Assembly (NCBI GenBank): GCA_029637525.1
Contig: CP072660.1
Span: 558,001-622,000 of the forward strand
Source of the DNA: Desulfurococcaceae archaeon MEX13E-LK6-19
Lineage (GTDB): Archaea; Thermoproteota; Thermoprotei_A; Sulfolobales; Desulfurococcaceae
DNA length: 64,000 nt
Direction: 5' to 3'
Shown here: piece after piece, positions 1 through 9,753 of the stretch
Layout: the number at the start of each line of letters is the position of its first letter
Numbering within the stretch: the stretch's first letter is position 1
Translations under genes and position numbers: made by a program
The notes under the pieces: generated by a model
The model's input: the letters and a program-made list of their open reading frames with translations, nothing else
Told to the model about the DNA's origin: nothing
The model's database searches: none

Positions 1-524
1 CTTCCAACAGCCCATGTATCGCCTTTACTAGTCATGTAGGCTGCTTGTGCTTCTCCTTCAGCTGGTGCTTGAACCCATGGAATACCCATGTAGTCAAGCA
101 GTCTTTTTGCATCGTTAACCATGTCTTCTGTTAGTTTAGATGACATCTGAGCATATCTCTTAGCAGCCTCGAGGTCTCCCTTCTTGAGGGCCTCTTCATA
201 CTTTTTAACGGCTTCTTCTTTTACTCGTTTTCTTCTCTCGATCTCCATTTGTTTGATCTCTGGTGGTTTTCCATCGAACACGTATACGGGTTTAATACCG
301 TTTTCCATGAGGTTTATTGTCCTATAGAACAAGCCACTTAAATGGCTGGTTATCCTACCACGGCTATCCATTAAAGGAGTACCATCTGGCTGTCTTATTG
401 CAGCTAAAAACTGGTATAGTGCATTATATCCATCAATAGCTATGGCATTTCCTCTAAGCATTCTCAGATCTTCAACAACTACTTTTACTTCGTCGGGAAT
501 AAGGTCTTTTAAGTTAACACCCAA
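1..524 (-). CDS. fen: Flap endonuclease 1, N-terminal part (cut by window edge)
   Basis: Structure-specific nuclease that removes 5' flaps during Okazaki-fragment maturation and repair, normally bound to PCNA. About 174 N-terminal residues are visible; the C-terminus lies beyond base 1. Metal-binding acidic residues typical of the family are present: D31 in 'AIDGYNA', D84 in 'VFDGKPP' and E156/E158 in '[10 protein letters not shown]'. The start is a TTG at 524 giving MGVNLKDL, the usual archaeal FEN-1 N-terminus, with an AGGTGA ribosome-binding site just upstream. Its partner PCNA is encoded at 28.3 kb. Identity is secure; only completeness is unknown. Confidence 0.96.
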   Translation of the reverse strand, partial: MGVNLKDLIPDEVKVVVEDLRMLRGNAIAIDGYNALYQFLAAIRQPDGTPLMDSRGRITSHLSGLFYRTINLMENGIKPVYVFDGKPPEIKQMEIERRKRVKEEAVKKYEEALKKGDLEAAKRYAQMSSKLTEDMVNDAKRLLDYMGIPWVQAPAEGEAQAAYMTSKGDTWAVG

Positions 525-576
525 CCAGGGTCACCTATGAATTGTATGGGGTGGAGAAGAGTTTATTGTTAGCGGT

Positions 577-849
577 TTAGATCTTGCCTTTTATAAAGTC
601 TTCAGAAAACGTTATGTTTAAGTCTCTCCCAACTTTATTTACGATAATAAATCCTCTTAGCTCAAGAGTCATTATAATTTTATAGAGCTCACTTAACGAT
701 ATATCATAGCCGTATTCCTCTTTAAGTATACGATACAATTCTCTATCAATAATTCTACCGCCATGTTTTGCTATTTCGTCTATGACAACCTTGTGTAATG
801 GTCGTGGTCTCCATTGTGTACCTAGTTTACTCAATGCCCGTTCCCCCAT
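577..849 (-). CDS. Small winged-helix DNA-binding protein, function unknown
   Basis: A 90-residue basic protein. The central part, from 'LHKVVIDEIAKHGGRI' through 'SLSELYKIIMTLELRGFIIV', has the helix-turn-helix then 'RGFI' wing pattern of an archaeal winged-helix domain, so it probably binds DNA. An in-frame GTG lies three codons upstream at 858; the ATG at 849 is preferred. It sits between fen and cdc48 on the same strand, about 50 bp before fen and 70 bp after cdc48, so it may be co-transcribed with fen. Target and role cannot be read from sequence. Confidence 0.75.
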   Translation of the reverse strand: MGERALSKLGTQWRPRPLHKVVIDEIAKHGGRIIDRELYRILKEEYGYDISLSELYKIIMTLELRGFIIVNKVGRDLNITFSEDFIKGKI

Positions 850-925
850 TTTTATCACGTTAATGCATTAAAGGAGAGGAGACATTGTGTACTAGAGATT
901 ACGTGTAAAAACCATATAGCAAGAC

Positions 926-3136
<2,211 letters not shown>

Positions 3137-3260
3137 TTACACCTATTATCATACTTCCTCTAATTAAGTGGTGTTTACCCCCCTAAAATACCTTAGACAC
3201 TTATGTAGTTTAGAATAGTTTTTTGAAAAGACTATTTTTCCATTACAAAAAACAACTAGT

Positions 3261-3536
3261 TTACTCTGATAGCCTATGGACTATTTCAACCTCTACCTGG
3301 CTAACTCCATCAACACTTGATACGAGTTTTTCTAGAGGCTCAGTGCCTCCCTCGGTTATCTCGGGCATTATGATGTATACTCTAAGTGCTTTTAGACCAA
3401 ATGCTATAGGCTCGATCTCATGTCTAGCTAGTTCATAGCCTTCTGGTAGTTTCTCTTTTATCTTCTCTTTGAGCTGCTCTAGATCGATGTTTATGTCTTC
3501 AGGAAGAATCTTCATTACAACAAGTACTCTAGCCAT
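3261..3536 (-). CDS. ef1b: Translation elongation factor 1-beta (aEF-1beta)
   Basis: Guanine nucleotide exchange factor that recharges EF-1alpha with GTP. The 91-residue protein is the usual compact archaeal form: an alpha-beta sandwich with 'GYELARHEIEPIAFGLKAL' in the middle and 'SVDGVSQVEVEIVHRL' near the end. The ATG at 3536 (MARVLVVMK) is preferred over an in-frame GTG three codons earlier because GGTGG lies 6-7 bases upstream of it. The next gene upstream, a zinc-ribbon protein, is 12 bases away and probably shares the transcript; this pair is common in Crenarchaeota. Its target EF-1alpha is at 62.6 kb. Confidence 0.95.
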   Translation of the reverse strand: MARVLVVMKILPEDINIDLEQLKEKIKEKLPEGYELARHEIEPIAFGLKALRVYIIMPEITEGGTEPLEKLVSSVDGVSQVEVEIVHRLSE

Positions 3537-3556
3537 ATATACCACCTAACTAGAGG

Positions 3557-3772
3557 TTATGGACCAACGAAACCACAATTAGGACATTTATATTGTACAG
3601 AGAATTTTCTACATTTCTTACAACGCCATATTAGTACAGTTCCGCAGTTAGGGCAAGAAAACGATACACCATGCTCATGCGGCTGGAGCGGCCTATGGCA
3701 ACTAGAGCATATTGGTGGTGATGCGGCTTCCAGGATCTGTGCTCCTCCGGACTCCTCGTACTTGCTGGCCAT
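3557..3772 (-). CDS. Small double zinc-ribbon protein
   Basis: A 71-residue protein with four CxxC pairs: CSSC and CPNC, then CKKC and CPNC. It ends in 'YKCPNCGFVGP'. This is the conserved archaeal zinc-finger family usually annotated as a predicted RNA-binding zinc-ribbon protein and often encoded beside aEF-1beta, as here. Two zinc ions are expected. Precise function is unknown; the translation-factor neighbour suggests a ribosome- or RNA-linked role (inference). Confidence 0.85.
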   Translation of the reverse strand: MASKYEESGGAQILEAASPPICSSCHRPLQPHEHGVSFSCPNCGTVLIWRCKKCRKFSVQYKCPNCGFVGP

Positions 3773-3845
3773 GGCTCAAACACCGTTAGGACTACTGCAT
3801 TGGTTAAAACTCTATACAAGCCTATAAAACTATCGGATAGAATAA

Positions 3846-3880
3846 GCATGTATATAAGTTGAGCTTAATGGGAGGTAGTA
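3846..3880 (+). promoter_or_regulatory. TATA promoter for pth2-truD
   Basis: TATATAAG at about 3851-3858 lies roughly 25-30 bases before the ATG at 3883. Transcription would therefore start only a few bases before the start codon, giving a leaderless or nearly leaderless mRNA. This supports the 3883 start over the upstream in-frame TTG and ATG. Confidence 0.5.
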
Positions 3881-3882
3881 GA

Positions 3883-4248
3883 ATGGTTGATGTATTTAAC
3901 TATAAGCAGGTTATTGTTGTTCGAACTGACATAAGTATGAGTAAAGGAAAACTAGCGGTACAAGTAGCTCACGCAGCTGTTTCAGCTGCTTTCGAAGCAT
4001 ATAGAAAATGGAGGAAATGGTTTGATGAATGGTTTGCGGAAGGGCAGAAGAAAGTCGTGGTGAAAGTAAGTTCTGAGAAAGAACTACTAGATATAGCTGA
4101 AGAGGCACGTAGGCTTGATCTACCTGTTGCTATTATCCGTGATGCCGGGCTTACGGAGCTCCCGCCTGGAACTCTCACGGCCGTAGGAATAGGGCCGGCG
4201 CCATCGAATATTATCGATAAGGTTACAGGGAGGCTTAAACTACTATGA
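3883..4248 (+). CDS. pth2: Peptidyl-tRNA hydrolase, archaeal/eukaryotic type (Pth2)
   Basis: Releases tRNA from prematurely dropped peptidyl-tRNA. The 121-residue protein has the full Pth2 pattern: 'VVRTDISMSKGKLAVQVAHAA' at the N-terminus, 'KVVVKVSSEKELLDIAEEA' in the middle and 'DAGLTELPPGTLTAVGIGPAP' containing conserved active-site residues. The ATG at 3883 is chosen for its family-typical length, a GGGAGGT just upstream and the TATA box at 3851. It overlaps truD by four bases (ATGA), so the two are translationally coupled; pth2-truD pairing is common in archaea. Confidence 0.96.
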   Translation: MVDVFNYKQVIVVRTDISMSKGKLAVQVAHAAVSAAFEAYRKWRKWFDEWFAEGQKKVVVKVSSEKELLDIAEEARRLDLPVAIIRDAGLTELPPGTLTAVGIGPAPSNIIDKVTGRLKLL

Positions 4249-5369
4249 AGCCTTGTTACTGTAATGATCTCGATATCGTGGCAGGAATATCGTTTTGCTT
4301 AACCCGGGAAAAAATTGATGCGAAATACAGTTTTTCTCCCGAAACATTTCATGTGATCGAAATTATTGATTGGAGGAGTCTAGGATTCAATATTGATAAT
4401 GGAGACTATATTGTTCTTAAGATTGAGAAAAAGAACATCGATACCTTTACTGTGGCTGATGTTGTTTCGAAAACACTGGGTGTGCCTAGGAGCAATATTA
4501 TATACCTCGGACTTAAAGACAAGCGATCGTATTCAGTACAATATTTCTTCCTGAAAAAATACTTGGTTAGAAGAGACTTAAAGATAGGCAGTGTATTAAT
4601 TGAACAAGATAATCTTGTTGCAATTGTGCATGGATTTGTTAGAAGGAAACCTAGGAAAGAACATCTTTTAGGAAACATGTTTAGAGTTCTCATAAGTGAT
4701 TACAATAAAAATCACCATAAAGCTAGGAGTATTATTGATAAAATATGTATTCACGGTCTTCCCTCATATTATGGTTATCAAAGATTTGGTGTCACGAGAC
4801 CAAACACGCATTATGTAGGTAAAATGCTTCTATTAGGAGAATATGTTGATGCACTCCATGAATTTGTGGAGGGAGCCTATCTTAGTGAATCAATAGAATC
4901 ACTAAAATCACGTAAATACAAGGTTTTTCCCTACTCAATGAGGTATGAGTTCCAAGTATTCAAAAGATCTATGTCAAGTGTTTATCATTCCTGGATGAGT
5001 CTTGACTCAAGATTATTCAACTTGTTTATTGAATCATATCAATCATATCTCTTTAACAGAATGTTATCAAAAATATTTCTTCTAAAGAGAAACGTTGCGA
5101 ATAAAGTGAATGAAGTATGTGTCCCTGGAATGGATTGTCTTGACCCCTTTGATATTGTTACCGAAGTATTACTTGATGAAGGAATTGACTATAATGTATT
5201 TTCTGCAAGAAGAATAAGGGGTTGGCGGCGGAGCATCTTGTTTAGACCACGTGATGTCAGATTTGAAAGACACGGTACTGATTTCTATTTGGTTTTCCGT
5301 CTAGAAAAAGGGTTTTTTGCATCTATTGTCTTAAGAGAATTGTTTAAAGAAAATCTTGAATTAAAGTGA
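4245..5369 (+). CDS. truD: tRNA pseudouridine synthase TruD
   Basis: Isomerises uridine to pseudouridine, classically at tRNA position 13. The 374-residue protein has the TruD catalytic motif 'GLKDKRS' with catalytic Asp92, the 'NMFRVLI' segment and 'YYGYQRFG' motif, and a C-terminal strand-rich half. It has an unusually AT-rich, Tyr/Lys/Ile-rich composition compared with pth2. It overlaps the end of pth2 by ATGA. Its end is four bases from the convergent KH-protein gene. Confidence 0.95.
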   Translation: MKPCYCNDLDIVAGISFCLTREKIDAKYSFSPETFHVIEIIDWRSLGFNIDNGDYIVLKIEKKNIDTFTVADVVSKTLGVPRSNIIYLGLKDKRSYSVQYFFLKKYLVRRDLKIGSVLIEQDNLVAIVHGFVRRKPRKEHLLGNMFRVLISDYNKNHHKARSIIDKICIHGLPSYYGYQRFGVTRPNTHYVGKMLLLGEYVDALHEFVEGAYLSESIESLKSRKYKVFPYSMRYEFQVFKRSMSSVYHSWMSLDSRLFNLFIESYQSYLFNRMLSKIFLLKRNVANKVNEVCVPGMDCLDPFDIVTEVLLDEGIDYNVFSARRIRGWRRSILFRPRDVRFERHGTDFYLVFRLEKGFFASIVLRELFKENLELK

Positions 5370-5372
5370 AAA

Positions 5373-5873
5373 TTACTCGTATCTTATTCTAACGGGCTTA
5401 CCTATAATTTCGCCGAGAATTTTCTCATAGTCTTTTATGTAATTAGATATCAGTCTATGATCCCTTCTCGGGATCCTAATAACAACTTGTTCGCTTCCAT
5501 CGGGAAGCCATAAGGTGTTGACGCCTAGCAGTATTGCAGGATGAATGACTTGTTCTATAAGTCTTCTTATATCACCTGTTTTTTCAATAATCTTTACTCT
5601 AAAACCTAGTTTCTGTGAAAGGTCTTTGGATGCTTTCTCTAATGCTTTGGGATCGCCGATACCTTGGACAAGTACTATAATTATGTTATCGCTCTTGTAT
5701 GCTTTTATATAACTGCCTTGTCTTAACTCTTTATACTTGCCTTCCTCTAGCTCTATCAGTGTCTTCATTATTGGTATCTCGTATTGTTGTACTTCTCCTG
5801 TATCGACAAGTCTTTGGCAGCGTGGACAAAGTATGCCGCTTTTAACACAGACCTTGTCTAGCGGGTACTTCAC
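5373..5873 (-). CDS. KH-domain NusA-like RNA-binding protein with N-terminal zinc motif
   Basis: A 166-residue protein. Cys residues at 9, 16 and 19 ('CPRC') suggest a small metal-binding knuckle. Two alpha-beta modules follow, containing 'LVQGIGDPKALEKASKDLSQKLGF' and 'HPAILLGVNTLWLPDGSEQVVIRIP', which look like KH domains of the archaeal NusA-like family. It is therefore a predicted RNA-binding or transcription-elongation protein. A second NusA-like protein lies in the rpo operon at 60.2 kb. Family assignment is by pattern; the specific role is unknown. Confidence 0.7.
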   Translation of the reverse strand: MKYPLDKVCVKSGILCPRCQRLVDTGEVQQYEIPIMKTLIELEEGKYKELRQGSYIKAYKSDNIIIVLVQGIGDPKALEKASKDLSQKLGFRVKIIEKTGDIRRLIEQVIHPAILLGVNTLWLPDGSEQVVIRIPRRDHRLISNYIKDYEKILGEIIGKPVRIRYE

Positions 5874-6041
5874 TTAAGACAACACCTCATTTCTGCTTCA
5901 GCATCCTTCTCTTAAAGCTTAAGACATTATTTAGACTATTAACCTTATTCCCTATTTGTATTTTGTTCCTATAATATCTTTAGGATCTTTTTAACTTGAT
6001 TGAATTGAGAACAGATATGTAGGAGTTTTGTTCTTCAAAAT

Positions 6042-6109
6042 AATTAGATGATGAGTACTCCCCAGCGGGAGCTCTTGGCTATGAAGAAAATTCCTTTATC
6101 TGACTTATT
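6042..6109 (+). ncRNA. Candidate dual-guide box C/D sRNA targeting 16S rRNA
   Basis: Within the otherwise empty 5874-6184 gap. Box C ATGATGA is at 6048-6054, a C'-like ATGAAGA at 6081-6087 and box D CTGA at 6100-6103, giving a 56-base core, the normal archaeal size. Flanks AATTAG and CTTATT pair in five of six positions as a terminal stem. The guide after box C, GTACTCCCCAG (6055-6065), is complementary to the universal 16S segment CTGGGGAGTAC. The 12-base guide before box D contains AATTCCTTTA, complementary to 16S TAAAGGAATT, a short distance downstream in the same rRNA. Box D' is degenerate (CGGG at 6066). The 16S sequence is recalled, not aligned here. Confidence 0.75.
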
Positions 6110-6187
6110 GGTTAGCCTTCTTCAAAAAGACTAAAGACTATTGGTTCTATTGTATTGTTGAGTTTGCTTAGTGAACTAGAAGAGTGG

Positions 6188-6292
6188 AGCCGGGGGCGGG
6201 ATTCGAACCCGCGATTAAGCGGGTTTCTGTGACGGGCGGTTGTTTATGGGGCCACTGCAGCCCGCCGCCTTTGACCGCTCGGCCACCCCGGC
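6188..6292 (-). tRNA. tRNA-Cys (GCA) with intron
   Basis: GCCGGGG/CCCCGGC acceptor stem, D-arm GCC..GGC, anticodon stem GCGGG/CCCGC with loop CTGCAGA after intron removal, T-arm GCGGG-TTCGAAT-CCCGC, discriminator T73 as usual for tRNA-Cys. CCA is encoded just beyond (6185-6187). A 30-base intron at 6225-6254 interrupts position 37/38, the canonical archaeal site. The mature form is 75 bases. On the minus strand a TATA-like ATTTAAA lies about 35 bases upstream (near 6326-6332). Confidence 0.93.
6225..6254 (-). other. tRNA-Cys intron at 37/38
   Basis: Thirty bases inserted between G37 and A38. Exon CTG (32-34) can pair with CAG near the intron 3' end, placing both cut sites in three-base bulges, as in a relaxed bulge-helix-bulge substrate of the archaeal splicing endonuclease. 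The intron's own helix is weak. Confidence 0.8.
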
Positions 6293-6438
6293 TCCTCTTC
6301 TTTCTTTTTCTTGTGTTTTACTGGGTTTAAATGTTTCAGTGTCTTCGTGTTGTTGGGACTTGTTTTCGTGATTAAAGTATTTAAGGTTATTTTGTTGAAT
6401 AGACATGTAAGTGTTTTGTGAGTTATAGGTGATGTATT

Positions 6439-6993
6439 ATGGGGTATAGTATTGATGAGCTTGCATATGTTCTTGGAAAGCTTATGGAGTATGGTATTGA
6501 CTTCGTAATTATAGGTGATACTGTTGTACAGTTTGCGTTAAAGAAGAAAATTCTTGAGGGCGATGTTGACTTGTTTGTTATAAGTCCTAGCGTTATTGTT
6601 GAGGAGGAAAAGTATGGTAGTATAGCGGAGTCTGAAGGCTGGCTCTACGCGACTACAGATGCTGGTACACCTAAGATTATAGCCAGAGTTGATGATAAGG
6701 AGATACCTCTAGAATTCTATGAAAACATATTCGATATCTATGTACCTGAGGAGATCATATCTGGTGCTGGGAAGAAGAAAATTAGCGGTATAGAGATCAA
6801 GATGATCAAGCCTGAGGAATACATAGTATTAAAGGCTAGACAGGGAGTAGACCTAGATAAGTTATCGAAGTATATTAGTGAGTTGAAGAACGATATTGAT
6901 AAGAGGATCATATTGAGAACTATCATGTACTTCCCCGAAGACGAGGAGAAACTTATTATAAGTAGGCTTAGACAAGCGGGTCTCTCAATATAA
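6439..6993 (+). CDS. Nucleotidyltransferase-fold protein
   Basis: A 184-residue protein. The N-terminal part 'YGIDFVIIGDTVVQFAL' followed by 'EGDVDLFV' has the pattern of the Pol-beta-type nucleotidyltransferase fold, with the DxD metal pair in 'GDVDLF' and a later 'KIIARVDDKEIPLEFYEN' strand. 'IKPEEYIVLKARQGVDLDKLSKYI' resembles the helical segment of archaeal AbiEii/MNT-like proteins. No HEPN partner gene is adjacent, so a toxin-antitoxin role is not supported. Substrate is unknown. It stands alone after the tRNA-Cys gene. The ATG is preceded by AGGTGAT. Confidence 0.65.
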   Translation: MGYSIDELAYVLGKLMEYGIDFVIIGDTVVQFALKKKILEGDVDLFVISPSVIVEEEKYGSIAESEGWLYATTDAGTPKIIARVDDKEIPLEFYENIFDIYVPEEIISGAGKKKISGIEIKMIKPEEYIVLKARQGVDLDKLSKYISELKNDIDKRIILRTIMYFPEDEEKLIISRLRQAGLSI

Positions 6994-7063
6994 TAGTTAC
7001 GACCTTCCTTTTATATGGTGTCTAGCCTATTAATTTTAATTATAAAAACTTGTTTTGAGTGTT

Positions 7064-8920
7064 TCAGAACGTGAAAAGAGGTTTTCCGCTGAGTACTCCT
7101 CCTCTACCCATTATGAAACCTACTATTAATCCAACGATCAATATTACTGTCGCGACTCCCGATAGTGTTATGAGATCTAGTGTAGGTTGCGTCTCGGTAA
7201 TGGTTGCTGTTGTGGTTACTAGACTTGTTGTTGTAAAGGTTTTTGTTGCTGTGTAGGGTACTGTTACTGTTTCTGTTGCTATAGTATTCATCATGGTTAT
7301 TGTTGTTACGTTTACTAGATTTATTGTTGTTACTTCGGCTACTATCTTTTCTGTAGTGGTTGACGTTACTGTTGTGGTTACTGTTGTTGTTATTTCTTTT
7401 GTTGTTGTAGTGGTTGATGTTACTGTTTGTATAGAGTATAATGTTACAGTCTTTGTTTTTGTTACTGTTATCACTTCTGTGGGGTATTCTCCTGTAGGTG
7501 TGGCTATGTATGCTATTGGTATCACGGCATTTAGTACTACGTTAGTTTGCTGTTGTACAACTAGACTTGTTGTTATTGTTATTATTATTGGTATCTCGTC
7601 TTTACTGTGGCCTGTTGGCGATAGATCATATTCTGGTACGGTCTTCTTTGATAGAGTAACGTTGTTAGGATACCCGTTGTCAACCCATATCATATTTTCT
7701 GTGGAGGAGAGTGTGCTTAGATAAGCGTCTTCTAGTTTAGCGAGGAATAAGTCTTCGCTTCCACTGCTAAAGCTTGTTGTTGAGCCTGTAATGTATATGT
7801 TGTCGTTGACTACCGTTACTGCTGATGAGGAATCGTATTCGCTTCCCCCTATTACTATGAACCAGTCAATGTTACCTGTTTTGGCATCTATTCTTGCCAC
7901 GAATATGTCTCCTTGATCGGTGTCTGTTGCGGAGTAGCTTGTTGTAAAGCCTGTCACATAGATCTTACCATTATAATACTTTATTCCATAGGGTATGTCG
8001 TCTCCGTCTCCACCAAACATCTTGATCCATTCTATTGTCCTGTTTTCGTCAGGCAGTATTTTGGCGACAAATGCATCTATTGTGTCAGTTGTTGTGTTGA
8101 GAGTCCATCCTGCTACATATATTGTCTCGTTTTCATCCAAAGTTATCGCGGTAGCTTCATCGCTTTCACTTGTGCCTATTACTTTAAACCACAAAAGAGA
8201 GCCTTTGCTCGAAATCTTAGCTACAAATGCATCATATATACCATACCCGTAGCTTGCAGTTTTCCCAACGATATAAATGTTATTTTCATTGTCTAAATAC
8301 AAACCATTGGCTTCATCAGAGTATGGTCCGCCTATAGTTAATGCCCATATGAGCGATCCATTTTCACTTAATTTCACGACAAGTACATCTGATGATCCTG
8401 CGCCAAAACTTCTCGTATATCCTGTAGCGTAAAGGTAGTTGTCGCTTCCCTGTTTAAGCGACTTTAATGAATCTGCTTGGCTTCCTCCTAGAGTAACATA
8501 CCATATTATGTTTCCAAACCTATCGATCTTTGTTATGTATGCGTCTCTTCCTCCTGCACCAAAACTATATGTTGACCCGGCGACATACATGTAGTCTGTT
8601 CCTTTCACGGCTATATCGTAGGCTTCGTCGTCGCTGTTTCCGCCAAATATTATTGAGAATATGAGTCTACCAAGGGGATCTACTTTTGCTACGAATGCCT
8701 TTTTTGTTGTATTGCTCCAGCTTAGAGTTGTCCCTGTTATGTATACGTTGTTTCTATAGTCTAGCGTGATCCCGTTGCCCGGTGTCTCGGCCCCTGTCCC
8801 ACCTATTGTCAGGAACCATGTTGCATACCCGTTTTGTGTCCCGGAATCCGCGTTTAGTGGTGTTGCCAGTACTGCTAGTATTATGGTGAGTATCGTTAGG
8901 TAGGATTTGAGCCTCAGCAT
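7064..8920 (-). CDS. Secreted beta-propeller-repeat surface protein with Thr-rich stalk and C-terminal anchor
   Basis: A 618-residue predicted cell-surface protein. Residues 1-25 form a hydrophobic signal peptide (MLRLKSYLTILTIILAVLA). Residues about 30-390 hold seven to eight repeats of roughly 45-55 residues with the recurring pattern 'FGG..DDEAY.I......IYVAGST.S.GAG..DA.V.KI', like SBBP-type beta-propeller repeats. A Thr/Val-rich stalk follows (about 465-580), then a membrane segment (about 590-612, 'GVATVILIVGLIVGFIMG'). The Thr-rich part would be a dense O-glycosylation target. Expected to project from the S-layer; ligand unknown. Minus-strand TATA (AAGTATTTATTATT) lies at about 8965-8980. 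Confidence 0.8.
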   Translation of the reverse strand: MLRLKSYLTILTIILAVLATPLNADSGTQNGYATWFLTIGGTGAETPGNGITLDYRNNVYITGTTLSWSNTTKKAFVAKVDPLGRLIFSIIFGGNSDDEAYDIAVKGTDYMYVAGSTYSFGAGGRDAYITKIDRFGNIIWYVTLGGSQADSLKSLKQGSDNYLYATGYTRSFGAGSSDVLVVKLSENGSLIWALTIGGPYSDEANGLYLDNENNIYIVGKTASYGYGIYDAFVAKISSKGSLLWFKVIGTSESDEATAITLDENETIYVAGWTLNTTTDTIDAFVAKILPDENRTIEWIKMFGGDGDDIPYGIKYYNGKIYVTGFTTSYSATDTDQGDIFVARIDAKTGNIDWFIVIGGSEYDSSSAVTVVNDNIYITGSTTSFSSGSEDLFLAKLEDAYLSTLSSTENMIWVDNGYPNNVTLSKKTVPEYDLSPTGHSKDEIPIIITITTSLVVQQQTNVVLNAVIPIAYIATPTGEYPTEVITVTKTKTVTLYSIQTVTSTTTTTKEITTTVTTTVTSTTTEKIVAEVTTINLVNVTTITMMNTIATETVTVPYTATKTFTTTSLVTTTATITETQPTLDLITLSGVATVILIVGLIVGFIMGRGGVLSGKPLFTF

Positions 8921-9063
8921 TGATCACCTCATTCTACCAGTATTATCTATTATTTTGGACGAATAATAAATACTTTATCAATAATTTTGATCTAGTGTAT
9001 CATTTATTGCTACTTTATTTTATAGTCTGTGCTCTAATTGTTTTTTGTATTTACTATTTTGTT

Positions 9064-9660
9064 TTATCGTTTTGTTCTCCATAGTTTTACCCATGGTTTG
9101 TAGCATATCTGGCGCCAGATCCTATGGGCGGTACCTGGTTTTATGCTGTCTAGTATTTGTCTTATGGTGTACGGCTTTATTGTTTTTATCAAGTAGACGT
9201 CGTCTTCATGGCTGCAGGTTATTTTTGTCAGCAAGTTTATTGTCATGTCGTTGTATCTTCTATATAGATCGTCTAGTATTAGTACAGTGTACCCTAGGTC
9301 TTTGAACATTTTTATTGATGCTTTGTTTTCTATCGTTGTTGATGCCATGTATGCTATTGTATTTTGGGCTGTTAGTTCTTCTATTGATAGTACTGTTATT
9401 TTGCCTATGTTTTGTTTCTGATGCTCTTTTTCCACAGCGATATAGTAGATTATCGTCAGTGTTTTTGTGTCTATGGGTACTGTGTAGTATACTCCTGTCG
9501 CTACTGGTTTATTGTCGTGGAGCACTATGATGCTACGGCATATCCTTGTCTTTATGCATTCTACTGCATAGTATGCGTGCAGCGGCCCCATCGTGGACTC
9601 TATGATCTCTTGTACTATGCTCGTGTTGCTGGTTTCTATTACTCTGAGTGTGTTCTGCAT
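9064..9660 (-). CDS. GNAT-family acetyltransferase
   Basis: A 198-residue protein with a GNAT fold: 'IVLHDNKPVATGVYYTVP' (beta strands), 'TLTIIYYIAVEKEHQKQNIGKITVLSIEELTAQ' covering motif A with the acetyl-CoA loop 'EHQKQNIGKI' (family form Q/R-x-x-G-x-G/A), and 'STTIENKASIKMFKDLGYTVL' (motif B). The C-terminal 60 residues are an unrecognised extension. Acceptor substrate unknown. The minus-strand coding sequence is A/C-rich, matching the strong G/T bias of the plus strand in this region. Confidence 0.75.
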   Translation of the reverse strand: MQNTLRVIETSNTSIVQEIIESTMGPLHAYYAVECIKTRICRSIIVLHDNKPVATGVYYTVPIDTKTLTIIYYIAVEKEHQKQNIGKITVLSIEELTAQNTIAYMASTTIENKASIKMFKDLGYTVLILDDLYRRYNDMTINLLTKITCSHEDDVYLIKTIKPYTIRQILDSIKPGTAHRIWRQICYKPWVKLWRTKR

Positions 9661-9753
9661 GTTTTCCTCATTGTCCTTCTGTAGTGTTGTGTCTAATGTT
9701 TATTATCTTTGATTTCGTAGATTGTTATTGTTGTCTCGTGTTGGGGTGGTTGT

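Noticed and set aside
6188-6292. Class II tRNA (Leu or Ser) at this site
   Set aside because: The apparent long arm is an intron; spliced form is tRNA-Cys with T73.
6215-6406. Minus-strand open frame across tRNA-Cys
   Set aside because: It reads through the tRNA gene and has no ribosome-binding site or family; non-coding.
6439-6993. Toxin-antitoxin MNT/HEPN pair
   Set aside because: A nucleotidyltransferase-like protein is present but no HEPN gene adjoins it.
7293-7724. Plus-strand open frame with Val/Thr-rich translation
   Set aside because: It is the antisense shadow of the Thr-rich stalk of the surface protein; the repeated GTT runs explain it.
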